Origin: Actinidia chinensis
Lineage: Eukaryota > Streptophyta > Magnoliopsida > Ericales > Actinidiaceae
Direction: 5' to 3'
Length of the DNA: 25,000 nt
Assembly: GCA_009663005.1 (NCBI GenBank)
Contig: CM018911.1
Span: 15,577,436-15,602,435, forward strand
Position numbers and translations under genes: made by a program. Shown piece by piece: positions 1 through 9,975 of the stretch. Within the stretch, counting starts at the first letter, position 1. Each line of letters begins with the position of its first letter. Under the pieces are notes generated by a model, which was not told the origin of the DNA, searched no databases, and worked only from the letters and a program-made list of their open reading frames with translations.

Positions 1-219
1 TGATCTTGGAACCTGTAATAAAAACTATAATATAAGTAGATACTCTTTGGTTTTCTTAAAAAATATCAAAAAATAAAATAAGAGTTGAAAGGCAATCATG
101 GGATTAGAATATTAACTTTGGTATTTAAATACATACCCCAATGATTTGTTTGGTACTGATAATTATCCGTACTCATAGACACTACGTAAAAAAAAAACAC
201 ATCTTAGGCGTACTTATTA

Positions 220-253
<34 letters not shown>

Positions 254-558
254 ACGTTAGATACAAGATACATTGCATGCATATACGAAGAGATATATTG
301 CTATAAAATAGAGAATAAATTCAAAATTATAATAATTTTTTAAAAAAAATTGCTAGTTTGATAGAAATGAGGGGGAAAGAAATAGGTGTTTTAATTTTTT
401 TGGTGTGCGTCCCACTAAAAAAATAATTCAATGGATAAAAAATATGCCTAGATTTAAAAAAAAAATTGTCTATTGAATAAGAATCTATGTGAGTCCCACA
501 CCTTTTGAGGGAAAAAAAGTGATAGTTTTGGAAGGAAAAAAAATAATCTTGAGTGAAA
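1..558. other. AT-rich intergenic DNA
   Basis: No reading frame of note and no recognisable repeat. The stretch is strongly AT-rich with many A and T runs, as is usual for plant intergenic sequence. Confidence 0.6.
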
Positions 559-682
559 TTTCAGCCGTTGGATTAATTCAAATGTATTTTAACCATAAAT
601 AGCGAGAGATAAATTTAAGATTTCAGCCGTTGAATTAATTCAAATGTCTTTTAACCATAAATAGGGAGAGATAAATTTAAAA
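559..682. repeat. Tandem duplication, two 62-bp units
   Basis: Positions 559-620 and 621-682 are two head-to-tail copies of a 62-bp unit starting TTTCAGCCGTT. By eye they differ at four positions. There is no third copy and no coding content. This looks like a simple local duplication in non-coding DNA. Confidence 0.9.
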
Positions 683-837
683 TTAAAAATTAATTGTGAT
701 TTATAATATTGGAGTTTGGTAAGCCAATTGTTTTGTGTTTTGGCAAATCAAGGTGTCAATTTCCCTATGATGTTAAACTTTTGAAGTCAAACAGAGGAGG
801 GGAGTGGTGAGTTAAGAAAAAGGTAAATTACATAATG

Positions 838-1040
838 ATTCTTAAAATATGGGTTAAGTGTCACTTTGATCACTATTCTTTCAATCTCATCAGTTTGGTT
901 CCTAAAGTATTGGGTTTGAATCCAAATGGTCCAATTGTTAATGGATAGTCAAGTTACCTTAAAATTGGAGGGGCATTTTGGACCTTTTATGTTAACAATT
1001 AAGGGTCATTTTGGAGCATGCACTTACAGTCTTCTCTATT
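838..1040. repeat. Decayed dispersed repeat, family unknown
   Basis: The stretch has the phrase pattern of a common plant dispersed repeat: CTAAAGTAT and GTCACTTTGAT blocks followed by 'gggcattttgga'-type text. A similar block appears in the opposite orientation near 1790-1935 (CCTAAAGTATG and GTCACTTTGATT when read on the minus strand). No terminal repeats or target duplications were found, so the family cannot be named. Confidence 0.3.
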
Positions 1041-1074
1041 TCAATGAGCTTCTAAAACCAACTTTTCAAGGTAC

Positions 1075-1374
1075 AAAAGTTTCTTAGTGAGAAGCCAAGG
1101 CTTAGCCCAATGGAAAGAGCAAGCCTTACCAAAACTTCGGTCTTGAATTCGAGTTTCACTACTTGCCTCCGGGCATATAGCGTATTGGCAAAGGGCGAGC
1201 GTCTGGGATGCGACCTAACACTCGAAGGTCCCGCATTTGATTCTTGGCTACTGCGTTGCATAACCGCGTTCACATCTTGTGGATGTGAAGAGCTAGCTGC
1301 TACCGGCAACAGAATAGTCTGGGTTTTAGAATCTGGGACACTATTATTAATCAAAAAAAAAGTTTCTTAGTGAG
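1075..1374 (+). mobile_element. tRNA-derived SINE with 17-bp target duplication
   Basis: A body of about 270 bp (1092-1357) is flanked by perfect 17-bp direct repeats, AAAAGTTTCTTAGTGAG, at 1075-1091 and 1358-1374. The A residues at the 3' edge merge with the tail, so the duplication could be slightly shorter. The 5' end carries a tRNA-like internal promoter: an A-box-like GCTTAGCCCAATGG and, about 30 bp later, a B-box-like block around GAATTCGAGTTTC. The 3' end is an A-rich tail. Such short, non-coding, A-tailed elements with long target duplications are SINEs, transcribed by RNA polymerase III and moved by LINE machinery. A related copy lies at 3969-4424. The reading frames inside are incidental. 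Confidence 0.85.
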
Positions 1375-2815
1375 CTACAGGAACTTAAATGCATATATGT
1401 GGGTGTACATATAAAATATTAAATGTGTGCTATGCACTTTGCCCTTTCCACCCTTTTTGTTCACTTCTTGTTCTTGCTCCGTCTCCCTTCCTCTAGACTC
1501 GCGATTTTCTTCCTCCACAATCAAAGGCCTAATCTGTATTACATTATCGCTACTAAAAAATTCATTATATTGAATTAAATGAATATTTGGGCTCCCATTA
1601 TACCATACGATAAATCAACTTTGGGGGCATGCTCACTAAAACTTAAATTAAATGGGTGGAGTAGAGAGCAGAATCAATTAAATACACTCTATCGCGTATA
1701 TTGTGTTCCATCGTTTTTGGAACAATGGGCATGGTAGAATAGCTTTTGTTAGAAGAAAAATATGATTATGAAAACTCCAAATAGTCACTGAGGTGTTAAA
1801 AGATATTTTAGTCATTCCAACCATTCAATAACAATAGGATGATTCAGACAAAAATTTGATACACCAAATTGACAAATTGAAATAATGAGAATCAAAGTGA
1901 CATTGAATACATACTTTAGGAAACATTAGCATATTTTTCCCAAAAAAATGTGTAATTTATACATGTATATGCTTTTTGTTTTTTCCAAAAAGAATAAAAA
2001 AATAAAACGTGAGTTGAGGAGGATTCATGGGACTAGAATATTAGTGTTTAATATGGGGACAAGAAAGTGATGCTTCATCTTAATTTAAACTTAAATGTTA
2101 CATATTTGCTAAATAAGTACTAAAAGATAATTTATTTCCCATTTTTCTTTCAGTACAAGCAAGATATTTTTGCTTTTCCTTTTTTTCTTTGAGAAAAAAA
2201 GTATTGTCATTTCTTTGAAGGTAATATTGTCATTTGAAGGGAACAAGTTGATGATATTTTATTGTGGATTATTTTATAAATATTTATTTAGATTAATTTG
2301 AATTTTAGTTGTTTGTCATAGAAAAAAGTTATTCCATTCATCTATAAAAGACGAACCGAAAAAATAAAAGAATTTGGTAAAAAAAAAACAGTACAGCAAA
2401 AATAATCCAACTTGCTGTGAAATTATCCCAAACCGGACCAAAAGCATATTATTAAAATTTATAGGTCCTAATGTGAAAGTCAAACTTAATGAGGGGCTGT
2501 AGAGGGATTAAAATATAGTTTTAAGGTATTAAATAGAATTGTTGACAAAGAGACAACTGGATTTAATTTTGCTAATTAATTTAAAGCAGGGTCTTCCGTG
2601 TGCCTGCAAAATTACTATTCTAATGGTTGAAACGTTCAAGTTTTGGCGAATTTCTTTTTGTGCAGCTTTGTAGACACACTATTTTGGTCAGCCATAATAT
2701 TTATAACCATCGTTGAATTATTGTCCAATCACAAAAAGAGTTTAACAAATTGATTTCGCAAACGAATTCAATGTGTAATTTGCATCTAAGGTCCCACAAT
2801 TAGGGGTGTTTTAGG
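1375..2815. other. AT-rich intergenic DNA
   Basis: No gene is supported here. A decayed dispersed repeat block at about 1790-1935 resembles, inverted, the block at 838-1040. The rest is A/T-run sequence. Confidence 0.5.
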
Positions 2816-2910
2816 AAAGGATAGAAAAAGACATTGAAAATCATAGAAAAATACCCACATTCTTTTCTTCATAATTTTTTTTGGAAAAGGATAGAAAAAG
2901 ATATTGAAAA
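2816..2910. repeat. Short direct repeat, 70-bp spacing
   Basis: A 25-bp block beginning AAAGGATAGAAAAAGA occurs at 2816-2840 and again at 2886-2910 with one base difference (acatt versus atatt). It is a local duplication in A-rich non-coding DNA. Confidence 0.75.
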
Positions 2911-3829
2911 ATTCTAGAGAATTTTAGAGAGAGAAAGAGAAAATATATTTTAGTTTAGAGTTCTTCGAGGCGAAGAACACGTTCGAAGAGTTCATGGAGG
3001 CTAATCAAAAATCAAGATTCAATCCCGAGGGCAGGAAGAGACGATTCAACAGTGGAAAGTCAAACGATCCATTATATTTGTTAAGGGAATATTTTCTTTT
3101 TTTGTTGTTACTATATGGTTGTAGCAAAAAACAAAGGATTAGAGTATCGCTATTTGTCTCCCATGATATAATTAAAAAATTGATGAAGCTATGTATTTTT
3201 TTTTTTGAGACAATAGTATATCTAAAATCCTTCAATTTTTGTGGTGGTTTTCTGTTTTTATTTTTCTCACCCACATGCTTTTAATTATATAATTAATTAT
3301 TTATGCATCATTAAAAGGCTTAAATATTTAATTAAAAATAAATATAAAAATATTGAGTAGAGACTAACCATGTTGTTATACTGAGTGGGTGCCTAATAAT
3401 CTCCCACTCGGTACCGTAGCCCCCTACTTATCTTTGGGGATGAAAATAATTGTGCATATCCACGATGTCTGTATACAATATGATTTTTTAGGACCTATAA
3501 ATAGGTGACGACTCCAATTAGACCTCCTATCTATAATTTTAACCGTTTTGCTAAACGAAAATTGACGAAAAGGGTTAAGTTATTGTAGATCATTGGCCTT
3601 CCGTGATGAATGTATATAAGCATAATCGATTTTCTCTCTCAAGTATGTTTACGAAAATAATATTTTTGAGCCGTGATGCTCACAGATCTATGAATGTGAG
3701 GGCAAAGTTATCATTTTTCTCAAATGGGAAGATACACATTCTGGGGAAAACCATGTGCCCTGACTATTCACTTTAAAAGATATATCAGCATTATTTATTC
3801 ACATTATCAGTAGGACTAGTTATGAATTT
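2911..3829. other. Intergenic DNA, no supported gene
   Basis: A 96-codon frame from 2994 and its antisense partner overlap each other. Both look like low-complexity chance frames rich in Phe, Leu and Lys, with no recognisable domain. The stretch includes the possible Gypsy remnant listed at 3380-3570. Confidence 0.5.
3380..3570 (+). mobile_element. Possible decayed Gypsy-type LTR element fragment
   Basis: The phrases GTACCGTAGCCCCCTA, TTGGGGATGAAAATAATTG and GGTGACGACTCC resemble non-coding segments I associate with plant Gypsy elements near their LTRs. There is no LTR boundary, primer site or coding domain. The call rests on phrase memory only and is weak. Confidence 0.25.
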
Positions 3830-3853
3830 CCCCCCACCCCCAACCCCACCCCC
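3830..3853 (-). other. Predicted G-quadruplex motif (C-runs on + strand)
   Basis: The + strand reads C6-A-C5-AA-C4-A-C5. The minus strand therefore has four runs of at least four G with 1-2 nt loops, which fits the standard intramolecular G-quadruplex pattern; the + strand could form an i-motif. It sits in otherwise AT-rich DNA and is followed by an A run. No gene is near enough to assign a role. Confidence 0.7.
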
Positions 3854-3968
3854 TAAAAAAAAAAAATAAAAGTGTATAAAATGAAGAAAATAAAAAAAAA
3901 TGTATTTGGATTATAAAAAAGTTTTTATGGGCAATGGACCAACCTGGCCTCTACCAAGTACCAAAAAG

Positions 3969-4424
3969 AAAGGCATGGCGGAAGTGAAGGTTTAGCCCCG
4001 TGGTAAGGGCAAGACTTACCAAGACTTTAGTCTTGGGTTTAAAAATTTCATCACCTGTCTTCGGGCATAAAACTTGGTAGTAAAGGGTGAGAGTCTGGAA
4101 TGCGAGCTAACACTCGTATGTCCGGCTTTCGATTCCTGACTGCCCCGTGGTAAGGGCAAGACTCACCAAGACTTTTTTGGTCTTGGGTTTAAAAACTTCA
4201 TCACCTGTCTTCGGGCATAAAGCTTGATAGTAAAGGGTGAGAGTCCGGGATGCGAGCTAATACTCGGAGGTCCCGACTTTCGATTCCTGACTGCTAAGTT
4301 GTATAACCGCGTTTACATCCTGAGCTGCAAAGAGCTAGCTGCTTAGGGAGACATAGACTAGTTTGTGTCGACAATTATACTGACTTGGGATACTCTGTCT
4401 TTAATAATAAAAAAAGGCCATGGC
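3969..4424 (+). mobile_element. Related SINE with duplicated tRNA-like head
   Basis: This shares its right half with the element at 1075-1374: the 'gcataaccgcgtt' block, AAGAGCTAGCTGCT, and an A-tail preceded by TTAATAATAAA. Near-matching flanks, AAAGGCATGGC (3969-3979) and AAAGGCCATGGC (4413-4424), look like an aged target duplication. Unlike the first copy, the head is present twice. A unit starting GCCCCGTGGTAAGGGCAAG runs 3995-4141 and repeats from 4142 to about 4292, each with A-box-like and B-box-like blocks. The two head units are alike apart from small changes. There is no coding potential. Confidence 0.8.
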
Positions 4425-5265
4425 CTATATATGAGCACCATCATTGATACAAATGTATTAGAATAATTACAATGACCTCTCCTAAGTTTTCTAACAAATA
4501 TAAATAGAGACTTGGCTTAAGGTATTCAAAATTATACTAGCCTCGCATATTTTTACTGCCAATGTGCACAAATCTTCCCTTCGTAATTTATCTGTTAGAA
4601 ATGTTGATGGAACTTTTTGAAGATATCATTTCAATATTTCTAAATACCCAAAATGCCCTTGTATAATGCAAAGACAAAATTACCCTTTATGTCCTCACAG
4701 CCGAAGTATTGTTTCCTTCCAATTCTCAGACTCTCTGTTGTTTCTCTTTATATTCTCTCATTCGAATAATGGTGGAATTCACCTTAATATTGATTTTAGT
4801 TTTTCTGTTTTTCCTTGGTTTGTCGAATTATTGGATTTTTTTTGACCTACCCCCCCTATATATATACTTATTTACACACATGCACATATATGTATTTATG
4901 TAGGTGGAAGTATATCTTTGAACACTGGTATAATTAGAAAGACAGAAATGTAAAACCAGACACTTTGGCGGTCAAGATTTGTTTCAATCAAGATGAGAGG
5001 CCAGTTTAATTTCAAAAGCTTTAAGAAAAGTCCTTGTATTTGTTACAAATCTCAAGGAAAATAAGTGTAATCGACCCCAAAATATTCTATACCATAAATC
5101 CATATTCACACCACCCACTCTTTTGTTTTTCTCAATTACTTTTTTGGGACTTTATGTTTTATTTTGGATAAAACAAATAGAATAATCTTATAGTGGTTAG
5201 TGGTAGGTAGAGATGATGACAAGGGGGGACTATTTATCCCTGTCATAAGAGTTGGTTCTGGTGAT
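4425..5265. other. Intergenic DNA, no supported gene
   Basis: A 64-codon frame at 4709-4903 is Leu/Phe/Ile-rich and has no homology I recognise. The rest is AT-rich without clear repeats. Confidence 0.5.
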
Positions 5266-5274
5266 GATATTTCT

Positions 5275-5454
5275 GAGAAATGCTACTTTTACAACAAATA
5301 TTTACAACATTTGGGACAACATTTCCTATACTACGTCGTTTTGGAAAAATCAAAAATCCCCCAAATCCCGTCCCTTCTTCCCTCTTTTCTCTCCCCTCCC
5401 CTGTTTCGACCCTCTTCCCTGTTTCTCCCCTCCCCCATTCGAAAAAAATCAGAC
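5275..5454 (+). repeat. Left terminal inverted repeat of the Mutator-like element
   Basis: Inverted match to 6006-6164. The inner edge is clear: CGAAAAAAATCAGAC here against GTCTGATTTTTTCGAA on the right. The left copy is about 20 bp longer because of extra CT-rich sequence near 5365-5430. Confidence 0.85.
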
Positions 5455-5469
5455 GCTCGTATTCTCCGG

Positions 5470-5655
5470 ATGGCCACCACAGCAACCTTCTTCGCCGGAG
5501 ACCACCACTATCGCCGTTCTCCCCTACCGTTTGGAGCTCGGGTGGCCGTGTTCGGTGGATTCTCCAAGCCTAGTTTCAGTTCACCGTGCTCCGACTGGAT
5601 TGAAGCGGCAAAGCGTCGCCATTTTATGGATTTCCATATTCGTATGCATTTCTAG
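5470..5655 (+). CDS. Small ORF in the core of the Mutator-like element
   Basis: A 61-codon frame begins ATGGCCACCACAGCAACC at 5470 and stops with TAG at 5653-5655. It encodes a small basic protein starting MATTATFFAGDHHYRRSPLP. The start context (a purine-rich 'ccgg' then ATGGCC) is acceptable for plants, and the base composition is clearly more GC-rich than the flanks. Upstream lies a CT-rich, 5'UTR-like stretch; downstream is TG-rich, intron-like sequence. I do not recognise the protein. It may be a captured first exon with its leader, or simply part of the element. A longer frame running in from outside the element has no ATG at its start and is ignored. Confidence 0.3.
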   Translation: MATTATFFAGDHHYRRSPLPFGARVAVFGGFSKPSFSSPCSDWIEAAKRRHFMDFHIRMHF

Positions 5656-6005
5656 AGAGAGAAGGGGTTGAAGTGGTCCTGTTTTCCACTATTTTTTTTG
5701 GTGTGTGTGTTTTTTCTCAAACCGTGAAATCCATTGTTTGTGCCTCAGAAATTCTGGGGGCAAGTCTCTTGCGGTCCTACTCTCCCACTTGCTGGCCTTG
5801 CTATTTCTGCCTTCCCCTTTTCCGGGTATTGCTTGAAATGGTTTGTGTGGGTTCTTGGATTTATGGTTTTGTTTTGGAGTGTTTTTGAGGGTTTGTTGAC
5901 CACAAGGATCCTATTGGGTTTCCTTCAACTTTTAGCACTTGGTTTGTTACTGTGGTTTGGGACTGCGATTTCATGCTTGGTCCAAGACAAATGGAGAGGT
6001 TAATG

Positions 6006-6164
6006 GTCTGATTTTTTCGAAGGGGGGAGGGGCGAAACGGGAAAGGAGGGAGAAAGCGAGAAAACATGGAGGAGTTTTTAGAGAATTCAGTATTTTTCAA
6101 ACGACATCGTAGAGGAAATGTGTACAAAATGTTGTAAATATTTATTGTAAAAGTAGCATTTCTC
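6006..6164 (-). repeat. Right terminal inverted repeat of the Mutator-like element
   Basis: Reverse complement of 5275-5454 with small gaps. The outer end reads GCATTTCTC and is followed at once by the 9-bp target duplication. Confidence 0.85.
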
Positions 6165-6173
6165 GATATTTCT

Positions 6174-6660
6174 TTAGGTATGGGAAAACAAATCTTTTTA
6201 TCTCCATTATTCCAATAAGAGCAAGTATGGTTGTGTGGTACCTTTATTTTTTTTGGTAATTATGTGTGGCACCTTTATTCTTGTAGCTTTTAGCGTGTGC
6301 ATGTGGGTAAGCACTTGTGGAGTTTTTTTTTTACCAAACCCAATTATTCTTGTAACAAATTTATCAGACTCGATTACTTTAAAATTTATTTATTAAATTC
6401 AATTATTTTTTAAAATTGTGTTTTCTTATTTTTTTTCTCTTTATTTATTTAAGATGTTTGTATCATTTTTCATTTCATCCTTTTTCTAAAACAAACAAGA
6501 AAAAAAAATTTCTCATTTTTATTTTATTTTCTTGCAAACCAAACAAAGAGTAATAAATTAAATTTCCATATAACCTTCCTTCCAATTAGTTTTTCTATCA
6601 TTAACTTATTTTATTTTTATTTCACAAGTTCAAAACATAGCCTTAAATTTATGCTAAGAG
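6174..6660. other. T-rich intergenic DNA
   Basis: No gene or clear repeat. The stretch has many T runs. Bases 6653-6660 may be the left target-site copy of the next element. Confidence 0.5.
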
Positions 6661-7159
6661 TAGGGGTGTACAAAATACCCCCGCCCTACCCGACCCGGAC
6701 GTCATTGGGTCGGTTCCACATGCTTTGGGCGTTCATTGGTCTAAAAAAGATGACCGCGTACGGGTCGGGTCGGTTTCTCGGGTCTGTGAAGTTTTTTAAC
6801 CGAGACCCGACCCAATACCCGAGACCGACCCAAGAACCGAACCGAGAACCGAAATCAAACCGAGAACCGAGACTCAACCCGAGACCCTAAGTCTAAAGAA
6901 ACCGACCGTATAGACATACAATCTCGGCGCACACTTATTATTACCTTTCTATAGTTTTTAGGAAGAACTGAAGTCCCGACCCGACCACCCGAGACCCGAG
7001 GAACCGAACCGGACCCGGCGGGTTTCGGGATTGGTTCCGTTTCTTCTCGTTCTTCTTCTCGTTCGATTTCCGGGTCCGAAAAATAGGGGACCGTGAATGT
7101 CGGTTTCTTTCCGGGTCTATCATAGACCCGACCCCCGAACCTACACATGTGCACCCCTA
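6661..7159. mobile_element. Fold-back hAT-like non-autonomous element
   Basis: The ends are short inverted repeats: TAGGGGTGTACAAA on the left (6661) and, read on the minus strand, TAGGGGTGCACATG on the right (ending 7159). The flanking 8-mers GCTAAGAG and CTAAAGAG are similar but not identical, compatible with an aged 8-bp hAT-type target duplication. The interior is GC-rich, unlike its surroundings, and built from variants of GGGTCGGGT and ACCCGAGACC in both orientations, so long parts can fold back on each other. There is no transposase. TAGGGGTG-ended elements with this kind of interior are widespread in plant genomes. Frames inside come from the repeat composition and are not genes. Confidence 0.7.
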
Positions 7160-7164
7160 CTAAA

Positions 7165-7378
7165 GAGGGGCGGAGGCAGTATTGGGAAAGTGTGATCAAT
7201 TGACCCCACATAAAAAAAAAACATTGCACTACTATCTCTAATATAATTTATCATAAATACAATTTTGAACTCCAGGAAAAATTAATAATTTGCCCTTAAT
7301 TCTATATGTGTTATCCTTGCCCCTTCAGTCTTCAAATTTGACCCCATTGAATATAAATTCTGATTCCGATCCTGAGAC
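7165..7378. repeat. Decayed dispersed repeat abutting the hAT-like element
   Basis: The left edge GAGGGGCGGAGGCAG and the minus-strand right edge AGGATCGGAATCAG resemble the degenerate ends of a common plant dispersed repeat. Its interior usually has 'tttgacccc'-type text, seen here at about 7196-7206 and 7337-7346. The ends are too diverged to set a boundary or target duplication. Confidence 0.35.
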
Positions 7379-9590
7379 TAAATTCTTATACATGTTCATT
7401 TCTTATGAGTAAATTCCTTTCACTAATAATATATGTTGATTTGGTTCTCATTTTCCTAACCCAATCAAATAGAAGAAATATTTTCTTTTTTTTAATTCAT
7501 TTCGTTTCATATATTTTTGTTTTCTGTTTTCCTTTTCCTTTCTCTCTAGCAATGCAACATACAAACCTAAAATGACATATCATATATAATTAATCTAACA
7601 AAATCAGTAAAGAAAATAAAATACCAAGGCAATATCACCTTTAGGTTTTGCATTCTGGTATGTAAATGAACTTCACAGATCCAAGGAAGTTGTATGGTCT
7701 TTTCTTTCTTTCTTCTGCCTAAGAGAGTATAAAATTAATCAAGTCAATATATTAGGAGGGAAAGAGATTTCATGTTTACTTTTGGTAGAAGATATCTAAT
7801 CTCACAAATCAAGTATGGATTATAAAATAGTTATTATCTTTAAGAATGTCTTCTAAAATTGGAAATAATGACATAGGGTAATTTTCAAATGCTTTACAAT
7901 TTTGAGTATGGGAAGGCTTTTCTTCCTAAATTAATTCATTAGACAGTTTCAACTTTATTCCCAAAAATTACATGAATTTGCAATTATGATAGCATAATTT
8001 AAGGAAAAGTTTAATATGGTAATGCCTAAAAAGACCCAGTTCCGAAGAGAGTTTTTTCTTAGTTTCTTGTGTGTATATATAAAAGAACTTTACACACAAC
8101 ATTCATACATTCGAAAATCAATTACTTTCCTTAACCATTAAGTTCAATGACCAATGATTTAAAAAATTTAAAAATAATTTTCTTTCAATTAAAGATTCCA
8201 TTTAAGAAAATTTGAAGCGACAATCATTTTAAGTAAGGAACCGATAACAAAGTGACACGTGTATTTTGACAATTTATAAATTCAAAATTATGAAACAAAG
8301 GATTCGAACGTTTGGTTTCAAAGAACCAATAACGTTTTGTAATAATATATAGTATAGTATAGATTTTTTGAATTTAAAAATAAAGATAGAGACTTACTTG
8401 GTTATATAACTTCACACAGTCTAATGAAAAGTAAATTTGAACTATTCATTTTAAATTCAAAAAAATTTTCTTGATCAAAAATTCGAAAAACGCGACATTG
8501 TTGAAAATGATTGATGATTTGTGAGGAGAGCAATAGTTGTCATAATTTCATGATGCAAGGAATTGTCCTCCTTTTTTCATATATTACTTTTCTTAGTTAG
8601 AAAGAGGTGCAAAGTAATTCATGATGCATCACAATAATTCATTTTATAGAATGTTAAATATATATAGTAACAAGTTCTGACTCATTATGATATTTTAACT
8701 TTATCTGTCCTCCTATGGCTCAATTTCTTTTTAAGTTTGCTACTAAAAAGGTCAATATTTTTGGCTTTTTGATTTTTTTGTCTTTACTTTAGGTAAAAAT
8801 ACATAAAAAATAAAAAAGTCAAATCTGATGAATTGTTAGTTAAAAATTACAAAAGTCAGATTGAAACTGATACAAGCCAGTGTTTGGTAATCATTTTAAA
8901 AGGGGTGGATAAAAAGTAACATTTCGTACATTCACAAGGCATAAAACTTACCCCAAATTTCTTACCACAATTCTTATTTGACTTCCTACTTTTTTATGTC
9001 ATCAAATTATCAGTACATAACATTAATATCCTAGAACTTGGGCTCATTTTTTTTTTTTTTTTTTCAATATGGCAAATCTTATCTATTCTGAGGCAAACTC
9101 CACTTGCAAACTTGGGCTCAGTTTGTGCTAATGTTTAAAAAAGTTTAGCTACTTTAATTTTTAATTTTTTTGTTTTTAATAATTTTTTTAATTATTTAAT
9201 TCAAATTATATATTTTTTGATTTCCTCTTGATGAGATAAATTTAAAAATAAAAAATTTAATTTAATTTAAAAAAAACTCACTAAAAACAAAAAAATATAT
9301 TTTTACTCAATAAATTAGCTAAATTCTTTGTCATTAGTTTGTTTTTTTCTTTATAACACCAATCCTTATTTACTACTATATTTTTTTTAATGTAAAAGTT
9401 TTAATCAAATGCTGAAAAAGTTCATTAAAAACTAAAAAAGTAAAAAAATCAAAGACGCTAAGTTTTTTTTTAAAAAAAAAAAATTAACCCAAACTATGCC
9501 TTAATCGATAGTAATGTGGTAATACAAAATGTGTTAAAATTTAAGTGGTGACAAAATGACAATACAAGAAGAATATGAGAGGTAAAATAG
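7379..9590. other. AT-rich intergenic DNA
   Basis: No supported gene. An 18-base T run lies at 9047-9064, and AT-only stretches are frequent around 9130-9480. A TATA-like TATATATAAAAG at about 8075 is followed by no recognisable coding sequence. Confidence 0.55.
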
Positions 9591-9975
9591 AGAGAATTCA
9601 ATACCTAAAATTAGGGTTATTAAATGAACTAAGCTATTTAATCGTCGACTCGCATTCGACTTGTTAAAAAACTCATTTGGGATCCATTCGTTATTTAAAC
9701 AAATCAAATTTGAACATAATTTGAAACTCATTAAGTTTTCAAACCAAATTTAAACAAACTACATCTCAACTCGATAAACTTAATTATACTAGTATATAAG
9801 AAAACCAAGCTACTCGAACTCAATTATTGATCGGCCTTATCGAAGTTTGTTTGAAATATGCTCGAGTCTCGACTAATAAACAAATTAAGGCTAAACATAT
9901 TTTTTGAATATTATTAAGTTTTGAAATTAAACTTCTACACTCTTGTACTCGACTGGACTCTACTATACTCCACTC
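9591..9975 (-). repeat. Decayed dispersed repeat (CTCGA-rich type)
   Basis: Read on the minus strand, the stretch has repeated TCGAGT and GAGTCGA words with CTAATTTTAGG near one end. It resembles the CTCGAGCTCG-rich dispersed repeat common in plant genomes. It is strongly mutated and AT-shifted, with no termini visible. Confidence 0.35.

Larger units (their letters stand above)
5266..6173. mobile_element. Mutator-like non-autonomous element, 9-bp target duplication
   Basis: The element body is 5275-6164 (890 bp). It is flanked by perfect 9-bp direct repeats, GATATTTCT, at 5266-5274 and 6165-6173; a 9-bp duplication is the hallmark of Mutator-family transposons. The ends are long inverted repeats. 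The outer 36 bp begin GAGAAATGCTACTTTTACAA and differ at one position; similarity then continues with small gaps up to 5454 on the left and down to 6006 on the right. No transposase is present, so it would need one supplied in trans. The core (5455-6005) is GC-richer at its left and looks exon-like, which raises the possibility of a captured gene fragment (Pack-MULE). Confidence 0.88.

Noticed and set aside
5200..5671. 139-151-codon frames running into the Mutator-like element from outside
   Set aside because: They cross the element boundary and the inverted repeat, and the longest has no ATG at its start. Only the inner ATG frame is worth listing.
6651..7229. Frames of 60-124 codons in the fold-back element
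   Set aside because: Arg/Pro/Gly-rich products arise from ACCCGA-type repeats read in different frames on both strands.
8060..8110. Promoter (TATATATAAAAG) of an unknown gene
   Set aside because: No coding sequence or transcript-like structure follows. TATA words are expected by chance in DNA this AT-rich.
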